From: Candidatus Aminicenantota bacterium
GTDB lineage: Bacteria; Acidobacteriota; Aminicenantia; JAMOAD01
Assembly: GCA_027061995.1 (NCBI GenBank)
Contig: JAMOUT010000079.1
Span: forward strand, 51,470-115,469
DNA length: 64,000 nt
Direction: 5' to 3'
The translations under genes and the position numbers were made by a program. The first letter of the stretch is position 1. Every line of letters starts with the position of its first letter. The notes under the pieces were generated by a model. The model did not search any database and was not told the DNA's origin. It saw only the letters and a list, made by a program, of their open reading frames with translations. Positions 17,178 to 24,937 of the stretch are shown here, piece after piece.

Positions 17178-17643
17178 ATATCTCTCTTATCTTTTTTATT
17201 ATCTGTGAACTTGATTTTATTTTCTCTCCCCCTGTTATAATTGTTTTAATTCCGAGAGATTTTGAGAATTCGCTTTCGGGAACGGTTTCAATAGAATAAT
17301 CCCCCCCCTTTGCATGATAATCGGGTTTAATCTTTTTCAAAAGGTTTTTAACATCCGGTTCATCAAAAATTATTACGAAATCAACATATCTTATGGAGGA
17401 GATAATAACAGCCCTTCCTTGCTGGTTCATTATCGGACGGTTTTTCCCCTTTAAATCTCTTATCGATTTATCACTGTTTAAAGCAACTATCAAAATATCT
17501 CCAGCCTCTTTCGCCTCTTTTAAAGAATTTATATGACCTGCGTGAATCAAATCAAACCCCCCGTTTGTAAGAACAATCTTTTTTCCCTCTTTTTTCAGTG
17601 AATCAACTGTTTTCAGCAATTGTTTTAAGGATAATATCTTCAT
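17149..17643 (-). CDS. hldC: D-glycero-beta-D-manno-heptose 1-phosphate adenylyltransferase
   Basis: This nucleotidyltransferase makes ADP-D-glycero-beta-D-manno-heptose, the precursor of the LPS core heptose. It corresponds to the C-terminal domain of the fused E. coli HldE. The 164 residues carry GGFDLIHAGH at 28-37 (the HxGH nucleotide-binding signature) and an ISSIRYVD segment near 80. The start at 17643 keeps the usual N-terminal helix but overlaps hldA by 41 nt and has little ribosome-binding signal, so expression probably depends on hldA translation. Confidence 0.88.
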   Translation of the reverse strand: MKILSLKQLLKTVDSLKKEGKKIVLTNGGFDLIHAGHINSLKEAKEAGDILIVALNSDKSIRDLKGKNRPIMNQQGRAVIISSIRYVDFVIIFDEPDVKNLLKKIKPDYHAKGGDYSIETVPESEFSKSLGIKTIITGGEKIKSSSQIIKKIREIYGKDSDSKA

Positions 17644-18622
17644 ATTTTTTTAACCCGTTTAAAAGCTCCTCTACGCTTACAGTGGATGCCCCCATTTTCA
17701 TTACCGTTAAAGCACCTGCCAGATTTGCAAGAAGGGCCGCTTTAAAAAAATTTTTTAAACTCAACCATGATAGTGTGTAAACTGATATAACAGTATCTCC
17801 GGCTCCCGTAACATCAACGATATTATTATCTCCGAATATAGGGATGATTTTCGGAGTCTTTCCCGACTCAATGAGAATCATCCCCTTTGAACCTCTTGTT
17901 ATTAACAAAGCTTCCGTTTTTAATTTATTAAAAAGGTTAATCCCTTTTTTTATAATATCTGTTGTATAATTCAAATTTGATGAATTAATCAATTCGGATT
18001 CATTAGGAGTAGCGGATGTTATTGTTTTGAACTTCCGTAGGTTAAATCTTGAATCCACAAAAACAGGAGGGAAATTTTTTATATCTTTTTTTAATCTGTT
18101 AAAATCCGAAGGGGTAAACACCGAATATCCGTAATCGGAAATAATGACAGCATCATAATTTTTTATTTTTTGTCCGATTCTTATTAAAAAATCCTTTTTT
18201 CTCCCTTTATAAATTTTATCTCTGTCTAATCTGAATATCTGTTGTTTTTTTGTATTTTCCTTACCTGCAAGAAATCTTGTTTTAAGAGGGGTTTTAAAAA
18301 TATTTTTTCTTATTATGTTGGAAGTATCAATCTTCCCGTTTTTCAGAAGTTTTATAATGTTTTTTCCCTCTTCATCATTCCCGATAATAGAAAAAACACC
18401 GACTTCAGCTCCAAGCTCATTAAGATTGTTTATTGTGTTTCCCGCTCCTCCCAATTTGTATTCGACAGAATCCTCGCTTAAAATCAGAACCGGAGCTTCT
18501 CTTGAGATTCTTGATGTTTTCGCATAAACATATTTATCAAGGATTAAATCACCTATTACCATTATCTTAAGTTTTTTAAAATCAGTTATTGATTGTTTTA
18601 GTCTTTTCATAAGGTCAGACAC
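17603..18622 (-). CDS. hldA: D-glycero-beta-D-manno-heptose 7-phosphate kinase
   Basis: This PfkB/ribokinase-family enzyme phosphorylates heptose 7-phosphate at C1 in the LPS core heptose pathway, and corresponds to the N-terminal domain of HldE. Of 339 residues, the N-terminal VIGDLILDKYVYAKTSRISREAP segment (about 22-44) and GGAGNTINNLNELGA (58-72) are typical for the heptose kinase, and DVTGAGDT near 268-275 holds the catalytic Asp and anion hole. It is split from the adenylyltransferase (hldC), which overlaps its 3' end. It overlaps the upstream hypothetical by 8 nt. Confidence 0.9.
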   Translation of the reverse strand: MSDLMKRLKQSITDFKKLKIMVIGDLILDKYVYAKTSRISREAPVLILSEDSVEYKLGGAGNTINNLNELGAEVGVFSIIGNDEEGKNIIKLLKNGKIDTSNIIRKNIFKTPLKTRFLAGKENTKKQQIFRLDRDKIYKGRKKDFLIRIGQKIKNYDAVIISDYGYSVFTPSDFNRLKKDIKNFPPVFVDSRFNLRKFKTITSATPNESELINSSNLNYTTDIIKKGINLFNKLKTEALLITRGSKGMILIESGKTPKIIPIFGDNNIVDVTGAGDTVISVYTLSWLSLKNFFKAALLANLAGALTVMKMGASTVSVEELLNGLKKYEDIILKTIAENS

Positions 18623-19460
18623 TTATACCGGCTAAACAGGAACTCTTTAATTTCAGAACTTTCAACCATTTTTGCCTGCTTTCATCCGCTTTTCTTTTAT
18701 ATTCAGGGCTATTAAAATAATCAATTGTTCTTTTTCTTAACGGAAAAAGCTGGGAGCCACATTTCCAAGAATAATTTTTCCTCAGAAAACCGTATTTAAT
18801 ACAATTCTCATAAACAGCCCACGATAAATGATAAAAACCAAGCTCTTCAATGAATTTTTGATAAACGGCTCTGAACTCCCCCTCTTTTTCAGGATTGGTA
18901 AATTTAAAATAATCTTTATACATCATTGCATTATGAAAAAATTGAGGTTTTGCTTGAATTCCATCAACTTTAAGATCTCGACCGAGTGCTCTGAAAAGTA
19001 TATAGAGCTCTTTTTTGATTCCGAGGCCCGGAAACTTCTGCCCGGGGAGTTTCTTTTTCTCCGGAGTAAATGAAGCCTTTGGGTTTTGTAGCGTTAACCA
19101 TTCAATAGTAAGATATTTGAGTCTTTCCGGTCCGAAAAAATCTATGTTATGCTGATGAGGTTCAAAATTTTCAATTGATACCAAAAGATCAACAATCAAA
19201 TTATTTTTGTTTTTGTATTTATTGTAAATAGTCAATCTTTGGGTTGAAACATCGGGGGATTCAAGATCTATCTTTAGTTCCGTAAACCCTATCTTATTAG
19301 CTTTTTTTACCAATCCTATTTTTTCGATTATAAGGAACATCTCCTTTAAAGTATATTTTCCGAGAAAAAGGGAGGAGCCTTCGGTAAATTGTAACTGATT
19401 TATAATATCTTTTTCTGAAATTAACTGAATGTCAATATCTTGATTATTTTTATCTTTCAT
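18615..19460 (-). CDS. Conserved hypothetical protein upstream of hldA
   Basis: No function can be assigned. The 281-residue soluble protein has a motif KLPGQKFPGLGIKKELYILF near 138-157 that I associate with a widespread uncharacterised family, followed by a KVDGIQAKPQFFHNAMMYKD stretch near 168-187 reminiscent of acetyltransferase-like proteins. There is no signal peptide or membrane segment. It heads the hldA-hldC-heptosyltransferase operon, overlapping hldA by 8 nt, which suggests a link to envelope sugar metabolism. The ATG at 19460 has no Shine-Dalgarno and sits 6 nt after a -10 box. Confidence 0.6.
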   Translation of the reverse strand: MKDKNNQDIDIQLISEKDIINQLQFTEGSSLFLGKYTLKEMFLIIEKIGLVKKANKIGFTELKIDLESPDVSTQRLTIYNKYKNKNNLIVDLLVSIENFEPHQHNIDFFGPERLKYLTIEWLTLQNPKASFTPEKKKLPGQKFPGLGIKKELYILFRALGRDLKVDGIQAKPQFFHNAMMYKDYFKFTNPEKEGEFRAVYQKFIEELGFYHLSWAVYENCIKYGFLRKNYSWKCGSQLFPLRKRTIDYFNSPEYKRKADESRQKWLKVLKLKSSCLAGISV

Positions 19461-19466
19461 ATTGTA

Positions 19467-19495
19467 AGTTTACAACTTTATAAAAATTTGTTCAA
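19467..19495 (-). promoter_or_regulatory. Candidate leaderless-type promoter of the heptose operon
   Basis: Minus-strand TTGAAC (19490-19495), 17 nt, TAAACT (19467-19472), then 6 nt and the ATG at 19460. No ribosome-binding site can be seen, so transcription would start at or next to the ATG. A TTGTAA-GT-TTACAA palindrome (19462-19475) overlaps the -10 box. Confidence 0.5.
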
Positions 19496-19542
19496 GCTTT
19501 TCTATTTTTTACAAAAATAGGTATGTTTCGGATAAACTACAT

Positions 19543-20124
19543 TCATAAATAGCTAAAATAAAATAGTTTTAGTTCTTCCCTCTTTTTCATAATAAAATAT
19601 CTTTCAATCAACCTTGTTTTTTCCTTTTCTCCAACTTTTATATATTGAAAATTTTTATTCCACTCCTGTTCTGTCTCTTCCTTTTTCTCATTAAAAAACA
19701 AATCTATTATTTCTCTGTCTATCTTATCATCAAAACTCTCTTTATCATTATAGCTTGATTCTTTTAAATTGAACTGTCTATATTTTTCCCTGAAAGATTC
19801 AGATTCTATCAAATTTATTTGTTTATCAATCTCTTCCAATCTATTATCATTGTTATCTGTTTGTTTAGATACTAATTTATCCCCCTTTTGTTTAAATTCT
19901 TTCTCAACTATCTTTTTAAAATACAATAGTGTCTTTTTTCTTCCCGCTTGTTCAAAACCTTTTCTTAAACTTTTTTTTATTATTGTCAAAGGGATTTTAT
20001 TTTCTTCCCATTTTTTTATAAGATCAATCTCAAGAGGGGATAAAAAATAACCTCTTTTTACTCTTGAAAGATATTCAAAAGCTATTTCATAAAAAAAATT
20101 CTCATCTCCCTTGTGTTTCGCCAT
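19543..20124 (-). CDS. Conserved hypothetical charged protein
   Basis: The 193-residue protein has no signal or membrane segment and is rich in Lys and Glu. An N-terminal helical region (residues 10-55) with RGYFLSPLEIDLIKKWEENK is similar to a module I have seen at the start of uncharacterised bacterial proteins; the middle (80-135) is low-complexity and probably disordered. It overlaps coaX by 23 nt and ends the birA-coaX operon. No role is proposed. Confidence 0.5.
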   Translation of the reverse strand: MAKHKGDENFFYEIAFEYLSRVKRGYFLSPLEIDLIKKWEENKIPLTIIKKSLRKGFEQAGRKKTLLYFKKIVEKEFKQKGDKLVSKQTDNNDNRLEEIDKQINLIESESFREKYRQFNLKESSYNDKESFDDKIDREIIDLFFNEKKEETEQEWNKNFQYIKVGEKEKTRLIERYFIMKKREELKLFYFSYL

Positions 20125-20782
20125 ATCTAATCAACCCTTCCAAGACAAGGTTTTCCGCAAATATCACCTTTTTAAAATATCTCATAAATTCTTTTCCATA
20201 ACCACCCGTAAATATTAATTCGGTTTTATCTTCTTTTGTATTTCGTATGGCTCTTCCAATTAAACCGATTATCGCATTTGTTATCCCTGAATCTATACAA
20301 TCAAAGGTAGATTTTCCCAAACCGCCTACAATATTGAAAACATGGTTTTTAAGTAGTGCTGTTTTATCTTCCAAGCATTTTGTTATTGTTAAAGGTCCGG
20401 GGAAGATCATACCACCGGAGTATCTGTTTTCGGAAGAAAGAAAATCAATGGTAATGGCTGTTCCGAAATCAACTATCAATACAGGGCTTCCGAATTTTTT
20501 ATAAGCGCTGAAAATTGCTGCGACTCGATCTTGTCCGAGAGATTTTAAATCATTATATTCAAAATCTATCTCCTCTATTTTCAAAGGATTTATATCAATA
20601 ATTTTCCCGGATATTTTTTTTAAGACTTCATTTTTTTTATCAGGATTTACAGAAGATATGATTATTTTATCATCCTTTAAAAACGGGATTCTTTCGACTT
20701 CAGTATATTTTTTCACGGTTAATTCTTTTTCTTTGAAAAAACCTATCTTAACCGATGAATTACCTATGTCAATAGCAATCAT
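20102..20782 (-). CDS. coaX: Type III pantothenate kinase
   Basis: CoaX phosphorylates pantothenate in the first step of CoA synthesis. The 226 residues have DIGNSS at 5-10 (phosphate 1 loop of the ASKHA fold), a GQDRVAA motif near 82, DFGTAIT near 104 and GGMIFPG near 122, all family signatures. The length is slightly short of the usual 250 but complete. ATG overlaps the birA stop by 4 nt. The birA-coaX pairing is common in bacteria. Confidence 0.93.
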   Translation of the reverse strand: MIAIDIGNSSVKIGFFKEKELTVKKYTEVERIPFLKDDKIIISSVNPDKKNEVLKKISGKIIDINPLKIEEIDFEYNDLKSLGQDRVAAIFSAYKKFGSPVLIVDFGTAITIDFLSSENRYSGGMIFPGPLTITKCLEDKTALLKNHVFNIVGGLGKSTFDCIDSGITNAIIGLIGRAIRNTKEDKTELIFTGGYGKEFMRYFKKVIFAENLVLEGLIRYGETQGR

Positions 20783-21507
20783 AACTCTATTTTTATAACC
20801 TCCCCTTCATAAATATTCTCCTCCTTATCCTCTCTCCTTATTATTATCGAACCATCGTTATTATAGCCGATAAAAACAGCGTTAAATTTCTCTCTTCTTG
20901 TTTTTATAATGATCTTTTCTCCCTTTTTAAAACGGGAAAACTTTTCTGTTTCCAAAACAAGCTTTGAAACAGTTTCTTTTCCGTCCATGTTTATTTCTAT
21001 TAACTTAAGAATTCGCTTAAGAATCGCCGTTGTTTGAAAAATTCTCTTTTTTAATATTTTCAGTGATGTCGCTTTGTCCCGAAGTTCTTCGGGAAAATCA
21101 TCCCTATTATGATTGATATTTATTCCCACCCCGATAATCAAAGATGTTTTTTCCCCTTTGTTTATTCCCTCCGATAAAATTCCGGATATTTTTTTCCCTT
21201 TTATATATATATCATTAGGCCATTGATATTGAGGCAACAATTTTAATTCTTCAAAAAACCGCAAGAGAGCCAGGGTAATTATAAGGGGGAATAATCTTAT
21301 TTCTTCATGCTCTATATCATGAATTAGAATACTGAAGTATAACCCTTTTTCAGTTAGAGAAAACCACTCCCTTCCCCAACGACCTTTACCTTTTATCTGT
21401 TTTTTACACCTTAAAACAGTATATGAAGGATATGAATCTTTTTTCTCCTTTAAAAGTGTATTCGTAGAAGAGCATTTATCCAAATTAATTATATTGAAGC
21501 CGTGCAT
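20779..21507 (-). CDS. birA: Biotin--[acetyl-CoA-carboxylase] ligase, no DNA-binding domain
   Basis: The enzyme activates biotin with ATP and attaches it to carrier lysines of biotin-dependent carboxylases or decarboxylases. At about 242 residues it has only the catalytic and C-terminal SH3-like domains; the helix-turn-helix of E. coli BirA is absent, so it is not expected to repress biotin genes. Visible motifs are SSTN near 14-17, GKGRWGREW near 40-48 (biotin/AMP loop) and QWPNDIYIKGKKISGIL near 96-112. The usual KWPND begins with Gln, but the lysine of the KISGIL segment is kept. Start chosen at the ATG overlapping the preceding stop (TGATG). Confidence 0.9.
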   Translation of the reverse strand: MHGFNIINLDKCSSTNTLLKEKKDSYPSYTVLRCKKQIKGKGRWGREWFSLTEKGLYFSILIHDIEHEEIRLFPLIITLALLRFFEELKLLPQYQWPNDIYIKGKKISGILSEGINKGEKTSLIIGVGININHNRDDFPEELRDKATSLKILKKRIFQTTAILKRILKLIEINMDGKETVSKLVLETEKFSRFKKGEKIIIKTRREKFNAVFIGYNNDGSIIIRREDKEENIYEGEVIKIEL

Positions 21508-22085
21508 CAATTATGAATTATGATTTTCAGTCCCGCTTCAAGACAAAGACCACTTATATTGATATCTTGACCAAGAATCCTTGAAAAAGTTTTGAGGTTT
21601 TTGTATCTTACTCCTATAAAAAAACGGTTTTTGCCTTTAATGTCAACATTAATCCCCCCCCCGAAAACTATTACGAATTTTGAACCTGTGCTTGAATTTA
21701 TAATACTGTTTTCTTTATAAAAATTATAAGAGGGCTCTATGGAGATATAGGGGGAAATATGAAAAATATATTCATTCTGAAAAATTGTCAAAGGTTCCAC
21801 CCTTATATCGACGGAGATAGAACTTATTGAAAGAGAGAGGTCCTCTTTCGTGAAAGAGAGAAATCCCTTATCATTGTTTTTAGCATACATGCCAGCAATG
21901 GTTATCCCTTCGTAAGGAGATGTTCCTATCCCGATTCCCCAACCATAGGAGATAGTTCCGTATAATGATTTGTATATCCCGTTTGAATGAGTGTTTAGTG
22001 AAGATTTAAACCATAAATCAATACCTCCGAAAGAGGGGTAAACAATAAAAAAAACAATTAAAATTAATAATACTTTTTTCCTCAT
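21507..22085 (-). CDS. Predicted outer-membrane or periplasmic beta-strand protein
   Basis: The 192-residue protein has an N-terminal signal peptide (hydrophobic residues about 5-18, then a FGG cleavage region) and a body of alternating glycine- and aromatic-rich beta strands, as in small 8-strand outer-membrane barrels. No family is recognised. It is the first gene of the unit with birA, coaX and the next hypothetical. The ATG at 22085 has no Shine-Dalgarno and is 5 nt from a -10 box, while a TTG six bases upstream is a weaker start. Confidence 0.55.
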   Translation of the reverse strand: MRKKVLLILIVFFIVYPSFGGIDLWFKSSLNTHSNGIYKSLYGTISYGWGIGIGTSPYEGITIAGMYAKNNDKGFLSFTKEDLSLSISSISVDIRVEPLTIFQNEYIFHISPYISIEPSYNFYKENSIINSSTGSKFVIVFGGGINVDIKGKNRFFIGVRYKNLKTFSRILGQDINISGLCLEAGLKIIIHN

Positions 22086-22090
22086 ATCCA

Positions 22091-22119
22091 ATTTTAAGCT
22101 AATTTTTAATTAAAATCAA
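22091..22119 (-). promoter_or_regulatory. Candidate leaderless-type promoter before the outer-membrane protein gene
   Basis: Minus-strand TTGATT (22114-22119), 17 nt, TAAAAT (22091-22096), 5 nt, then the ATG at 22085. The layout is the same as that before the Na/Pi transporter gene. Confidence 0.55.
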
Positions 22120-22140
22120 ATATACTTTATTCGTTGGATG

Positions 22141-22157
22141 CGGTTTATTTAAAACCG
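22141..22157. other. Small hairpin in the gap before carD
   Basis: CGGTTT and AAACCG arms (6 bp) around a 5-nt loop lie in the 22120-22327 gap between two divergent genes. There is no U-tract on either side. I see nothing else definite in this gap except a 10-bp near-repeat (AAATATAGT twice) directly before the carD ATG. Confidence 0.4.
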
Positions 22158-22327
22158 AAAAGTGTTGCGGTTTTACTCCTGTTTTCATGCTACTTCTCGT
22201 TCCTCTTTTAAATTACAGTCATTTCTTCATTATTTTACCCTTATTTATCGGTTTTCACCCTTGTCCGGCGGGTTTTCGACGAATATAGGGAAATTGCTAT
22301 TTCTGATAAAATATAGTAAAATATAGT

Positions 22328-22843
22328 ATGAAAAATAACGGGAAATTAAAAATCGGCGAGATTGTCTTTTATCCACAGGTAGGATTAGGTAAAATAGATG
22401 ATTTGATGCTTGAAGATGTTGACGGAACAAAAAAAGAAGCATATGTTATAAGTTTTCTTGATAATAATTCAAAAGCTTTTGTTCCCGTTGATTCGGCTAA
22501 TATTATGAATGTTAGAAAACTAATGGGAAAAACCGCTGTTAACGAGCTGTTTGATTTTCTTGAAAAAGGTCAAATAAAAGTTGAAAAAGATTGGAAGAAA
22601 AGACATAAGCTTCATAATGAACTTTTTATTACGGGAGCGCCCGAAGATTTGGCTTTGATTTTAAAAAACCTGTTTTGGCTTGATAAAAAGAAAGGGCTTA
22701 CAAAGAATGAACGAAAATTTATGGATAAAGTGAACTATCTTTTATCTATGGAGATTGCCACTGTCTTAAATAAAGATGTCGAGAGTATTAAAATTGAAAT
22801 AAAACAAAAGATAGAAAAAAACTTCGGTAAAATAAAAAATTAA
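22328..22843 (+). CDS. CarD/CdnL-type transcription regulator
   Basis: CarD/CdnL proteins bind the RNA polymerase beta subunit and steady open complexes at promoters, often those of ribosomal RNA. The 171-residue protein has an N-terminal RNAP-interaction domain (about 5-65) with KIGEIVFYPQVGLGKIDDL and a helical C-terminal DNA-binding domain (about 75-165). Length and layout match CdnL. No Shine-Dalgarno is visible before the ATG; a TATAGT box lies 10 nt upstream, so the transcript may be nearly leaderless. It is followed after 4 nt by the CNNM/CBS protein gene. Confidence 0.8.
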   Translation: MKNNGKLKIGEIVFYPQVGLGKIDDLMLEDVDGTKKEAYVISFLDNNSKAFVPVDSANIMNVRKLMGKTAVNELFDFLEKGQIKVEKDWKKRHKLHNELFITGAPEDLALILKNLFWLDKKKGLTKNERKFMDKVNYLLSMEIATVLNKDVESIKIEIKQKIEKNFGKIKN

Positions 22844-22847
22844 ATAA

Positions 22848-24113
22848 ATGATATCTTATCTTATTGTTTTTCTCTTTTTTTTATTATTAAGTGCCTTTTT
22901 TTCCTCTGCCGAAACAGCTTTAACAAGTATTAATAAAAACAGAGTTGATTATCTTTCAAAAAAAAGATTAAAAAAAGCCATTATCTTAAAAAAACTTATT
23001 GAAAACCCCTCCGAATTTTTATCTACAATATTGGTTGGAAATACACTTGTAAATGCGGCGTTAGCTTCAATTTCCACATATCTTATATCCTCTTTTCTGA
23101 AAAACAATGATTCCGCTGTTTTGTATTCAACAATAGGGGTAACAATCATTATCCTGATTTTTTCAGAAGTAACTCCGAAATCTTTTGCGGTTATATATCC
23201 TGAGAAGCTCTCCTTTTTATATGTTTATTATATCCGATTTTTCAGAATCCTGTTTTTCCCGATAATTTTCATTTTAAACATCATATCAAAAATATTTCTT
23301 AAAAAGATTAAGATAAAGCAGGAGGAGGGTCCCCACATAGATGAAGCAACTTTAAATCTTTGGTTAAGAACAAAAAAAATAGATCTCGACTCAAGGAAAA
23401 AAGAGAAGCTGTTTTTAAGGTTTTTCAGCTTTTTTCAAAAAAGGGTCAAGGATATTATGATCACGAGGAAAGATGTTATCCTGATAAATATGGAATTATC
23501 AAACTCGCAGATTATGGATACAATAAGTAAATTTAGATTTTCAAGATATCCTGTGTATAAAGATAAAATTGATAATATCGTCGGTATTCTGCTTGCGAAG
23601 GATTTTATATATGATTATTATAATAAGAAAAGAGATTTTAGAATTAAGAAGATTATAAAAAAACCTATTTTTATACCCGAGTCTTCCCTCATTGATAATG
23701 CTTTAACTCTTTTAAGAAATAAAAGATCGCATATCGCCGTGGTTGTTGATGAATTCGGAAGTTTTGAGGGTATTATCACTCTCGAAGATATTGTGGAAGA
23801 GTTGACCGGAGAAATAGAAGATGAAAAAGATGAAAAACGGGATGAGGTTATAATAGAGAAAGAAAACGGTTGGATTATCAGTGGTGATGCAAGTATAAGG
23901 GATGTAATTATGGAAATTCCCGATTTTAAAATTCCTACTGACAGAGATTATTCAACAATATCAGGTTTTATACTTGATAGATTGGGAAAAATCCCCGAAG
24001 AAAAGGAATCATTTACTTATAATGATTTTTATATTAGAATTATTGAGATTGAAAACAATAAAATAATGAAGGTTCAGGTAGAGAAAAAGGATGAAAATAT
24101 TATCAAAGAATAG
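22848..24113 (+). CDS. CNNM/CBS-domain transporter-like membrane protein (CorC/HlyC family)
   Basis: The 421-residue inner-membrane protein has a DUF21/CNNM transmembrane domain (residues 1 to about 165, starting with SAFFSSAETALTSINKNRV), a CBS pair (about 195-310, including RFSRYPVYKDKIDNIVGIL and VVDEFGSFEGIITLEDIVEELTGEI in two parts) and a C-terminal CorC_HlyC domain (about 330-415). Members are linked to magnesium or sodium transport, but function differs among paralogues. It overlaps smpB by 23 nt. Confidence 0.85.
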   Translation: MISYLIVFLFFLLLSAFFSSAETALTSINKNRVDYLSKKRLKKAIILKKLIENPSEFLSTILVGNTLVNAALASISTYLISSFLKNNDSAVLYSTIGVTIIILIFSEVTPKSFAVIYPEKLSFLYVYYIRFFRILFFPIIFILNIISKIFLKKIKIKQEEGPHIDEATLNLWLRTKKIDLDSRKKEKLFLRFFSFFQKRVKDIMITRKDVILINMELSNSQIMDTISKFRFSRYPVYKDKIDNIVGILLAKDFIYDYYNKKRDFRIKKIIKKPIFIPESSLIDNALTLLRNKRSHIAVVVDEFGSFEGIITLEDIVEELTGEIEDEKDEKRDEVIIEKENGWIISGDASIRDVIMEIPDFKIPTDRDYSTISGFILDRLGKIPEEKESFTYNDFYIRIIEIENNKIMKVQVEKKDENIIKE

Positions 24114-24540
24114 GAAAGCATATAATGATTATGAAATCATAGATAAATATGAAGCGGGTATTGAGCTTCTGGGCTCAGAGGTTAAATCGGCAAGAAGAGG
24201 AAGCTTTACCCTGAAAGACAGTTATTGCAGGATAAAAAATGGTGAAATTTTTCTTTATAATTCATATATAGCTCCTTACAAACCTGCCACATATAATAAC
24301 CATGACCCTGAAAGGGTTAGAAAATTGTTGTTGCACAAAAGGGAGATATTAAAATTGCATAGTAAAGTTAAAGAGAGGGGACTAACGATTATCCCCTTAA
24401 AAGTTTATCTGAATAAAAAAGGGCTTATTAAAATTGAAATTGCACTTGCAAAAGGGAAACGGGAATACGAGAAAAAGCAGAGAATAAAAGAAAGAACCAT
24501 TAAAAAAGAGATTGACCGATATTTAAAAAACAGATTTTAA
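24091..24540 (+). CDS. smpB: SsrA-binding protein SmpB
   Basis: SmpB carries tmRNA to stalled ribosomes for trans-translation. The 149 residues show the OB-fold core with NRKAYNDYEIIDKYEAGIEL (7-26), GSEVKSARRG (28-37) and a basic C-terminal tail, rich in Lys and Arg, that becomes a helix in the mRNA channel. Length is typical. It overlaps the CNNM/CBS gene by 23 nt, and its TAA shares a base with the yraN ATG. The tmRNA gene is not in the window. Confidence 0.95.
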   Translation: MKILSKNRKAYNDYEIIDKYEAGIELLGSEVKSARRGSFTLKDSYCRIKNGEIFLYNSYIAPYKPATYNNHDPERVRKLLLHKREILKLHSKVKERGLTIIPLKVYLNKKGLIKIEIALAKGKREYEKKQRIKERTIKKEIDRYLKNRF

Positions 24541-24935
24541 TGATTTATAAAAAAATAAAATCATATTTTCTAAAAAAACAACTTGAAAAAACCATTAATC
24601 TTTCAAATAAAGAGATTGGAAAAAAAGGGGAATCCTTTGCTTCCTTGATTCTTGAACTCAAGGGTTATAGGATACTTAGCAGAAATTTAAGGATAGCCGG
24701 AGGAGAAATAGATATTCTTGCAGTCAAGGATGAATGTTTATATGTTTTTGAGGTAAAATTAAGAACTTCGGATAAATTCGGTGGTGCTTCCGAAGCCATA
24801 ACTAAAAAGAAGAAGAGAAAATTAGGTAAAATAACGGATTTAATTAGTGATAAAAGATATAAAACCGTTCAATTAAAACTGTTTACTATTGACATCAAAT
24901 CGGGTAAATTGTATTATGATATTATTGATGTATAA
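24540..24935 (+). CDS. YraN/UPF0102 family nuclease-like protein
   Basis: The family has a restriction-endonuclease-like (PD-(D/E)xK) fold and may act in DNA processing or repair. Of 131 residues, GKKGESFASLILELKGYRIL (27-46), NLRIAGGEIDILA (49-61) and VFEVKLR (69-75) make up the conserved core, with D58 of GEID and E71-K73 of EVK as likely metal-site residues. It sits between smpB and a HEAT-repeat gene; mutL is two genes downstream. Its start overlaps the smpB stop by one base. Confidence 0.9.
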   Translation: MIYKKIKSYFLKKQLEKTINLSNKEIGKKGESFASLILELKGYRILSRNLRIAGGEIDILAVKDECLYVFEVKLRTSDKFGGASEAITKKKKRKLGKITDLISDKRYKTVQLKLFTIDIKSGKLYYDIIDV

Positions 24936-24937
24936 TA

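Noticed and set aside
19462-19475. TTGTAA-GT-TTACAA palindrome as a BirA operator
   Set aside because: BirA operators have half-sites about 14-16 nt apart; here the spacer is 2 nt, the BirA in this window has no DNA-binding domain, and the element overlaps the predicted -10.
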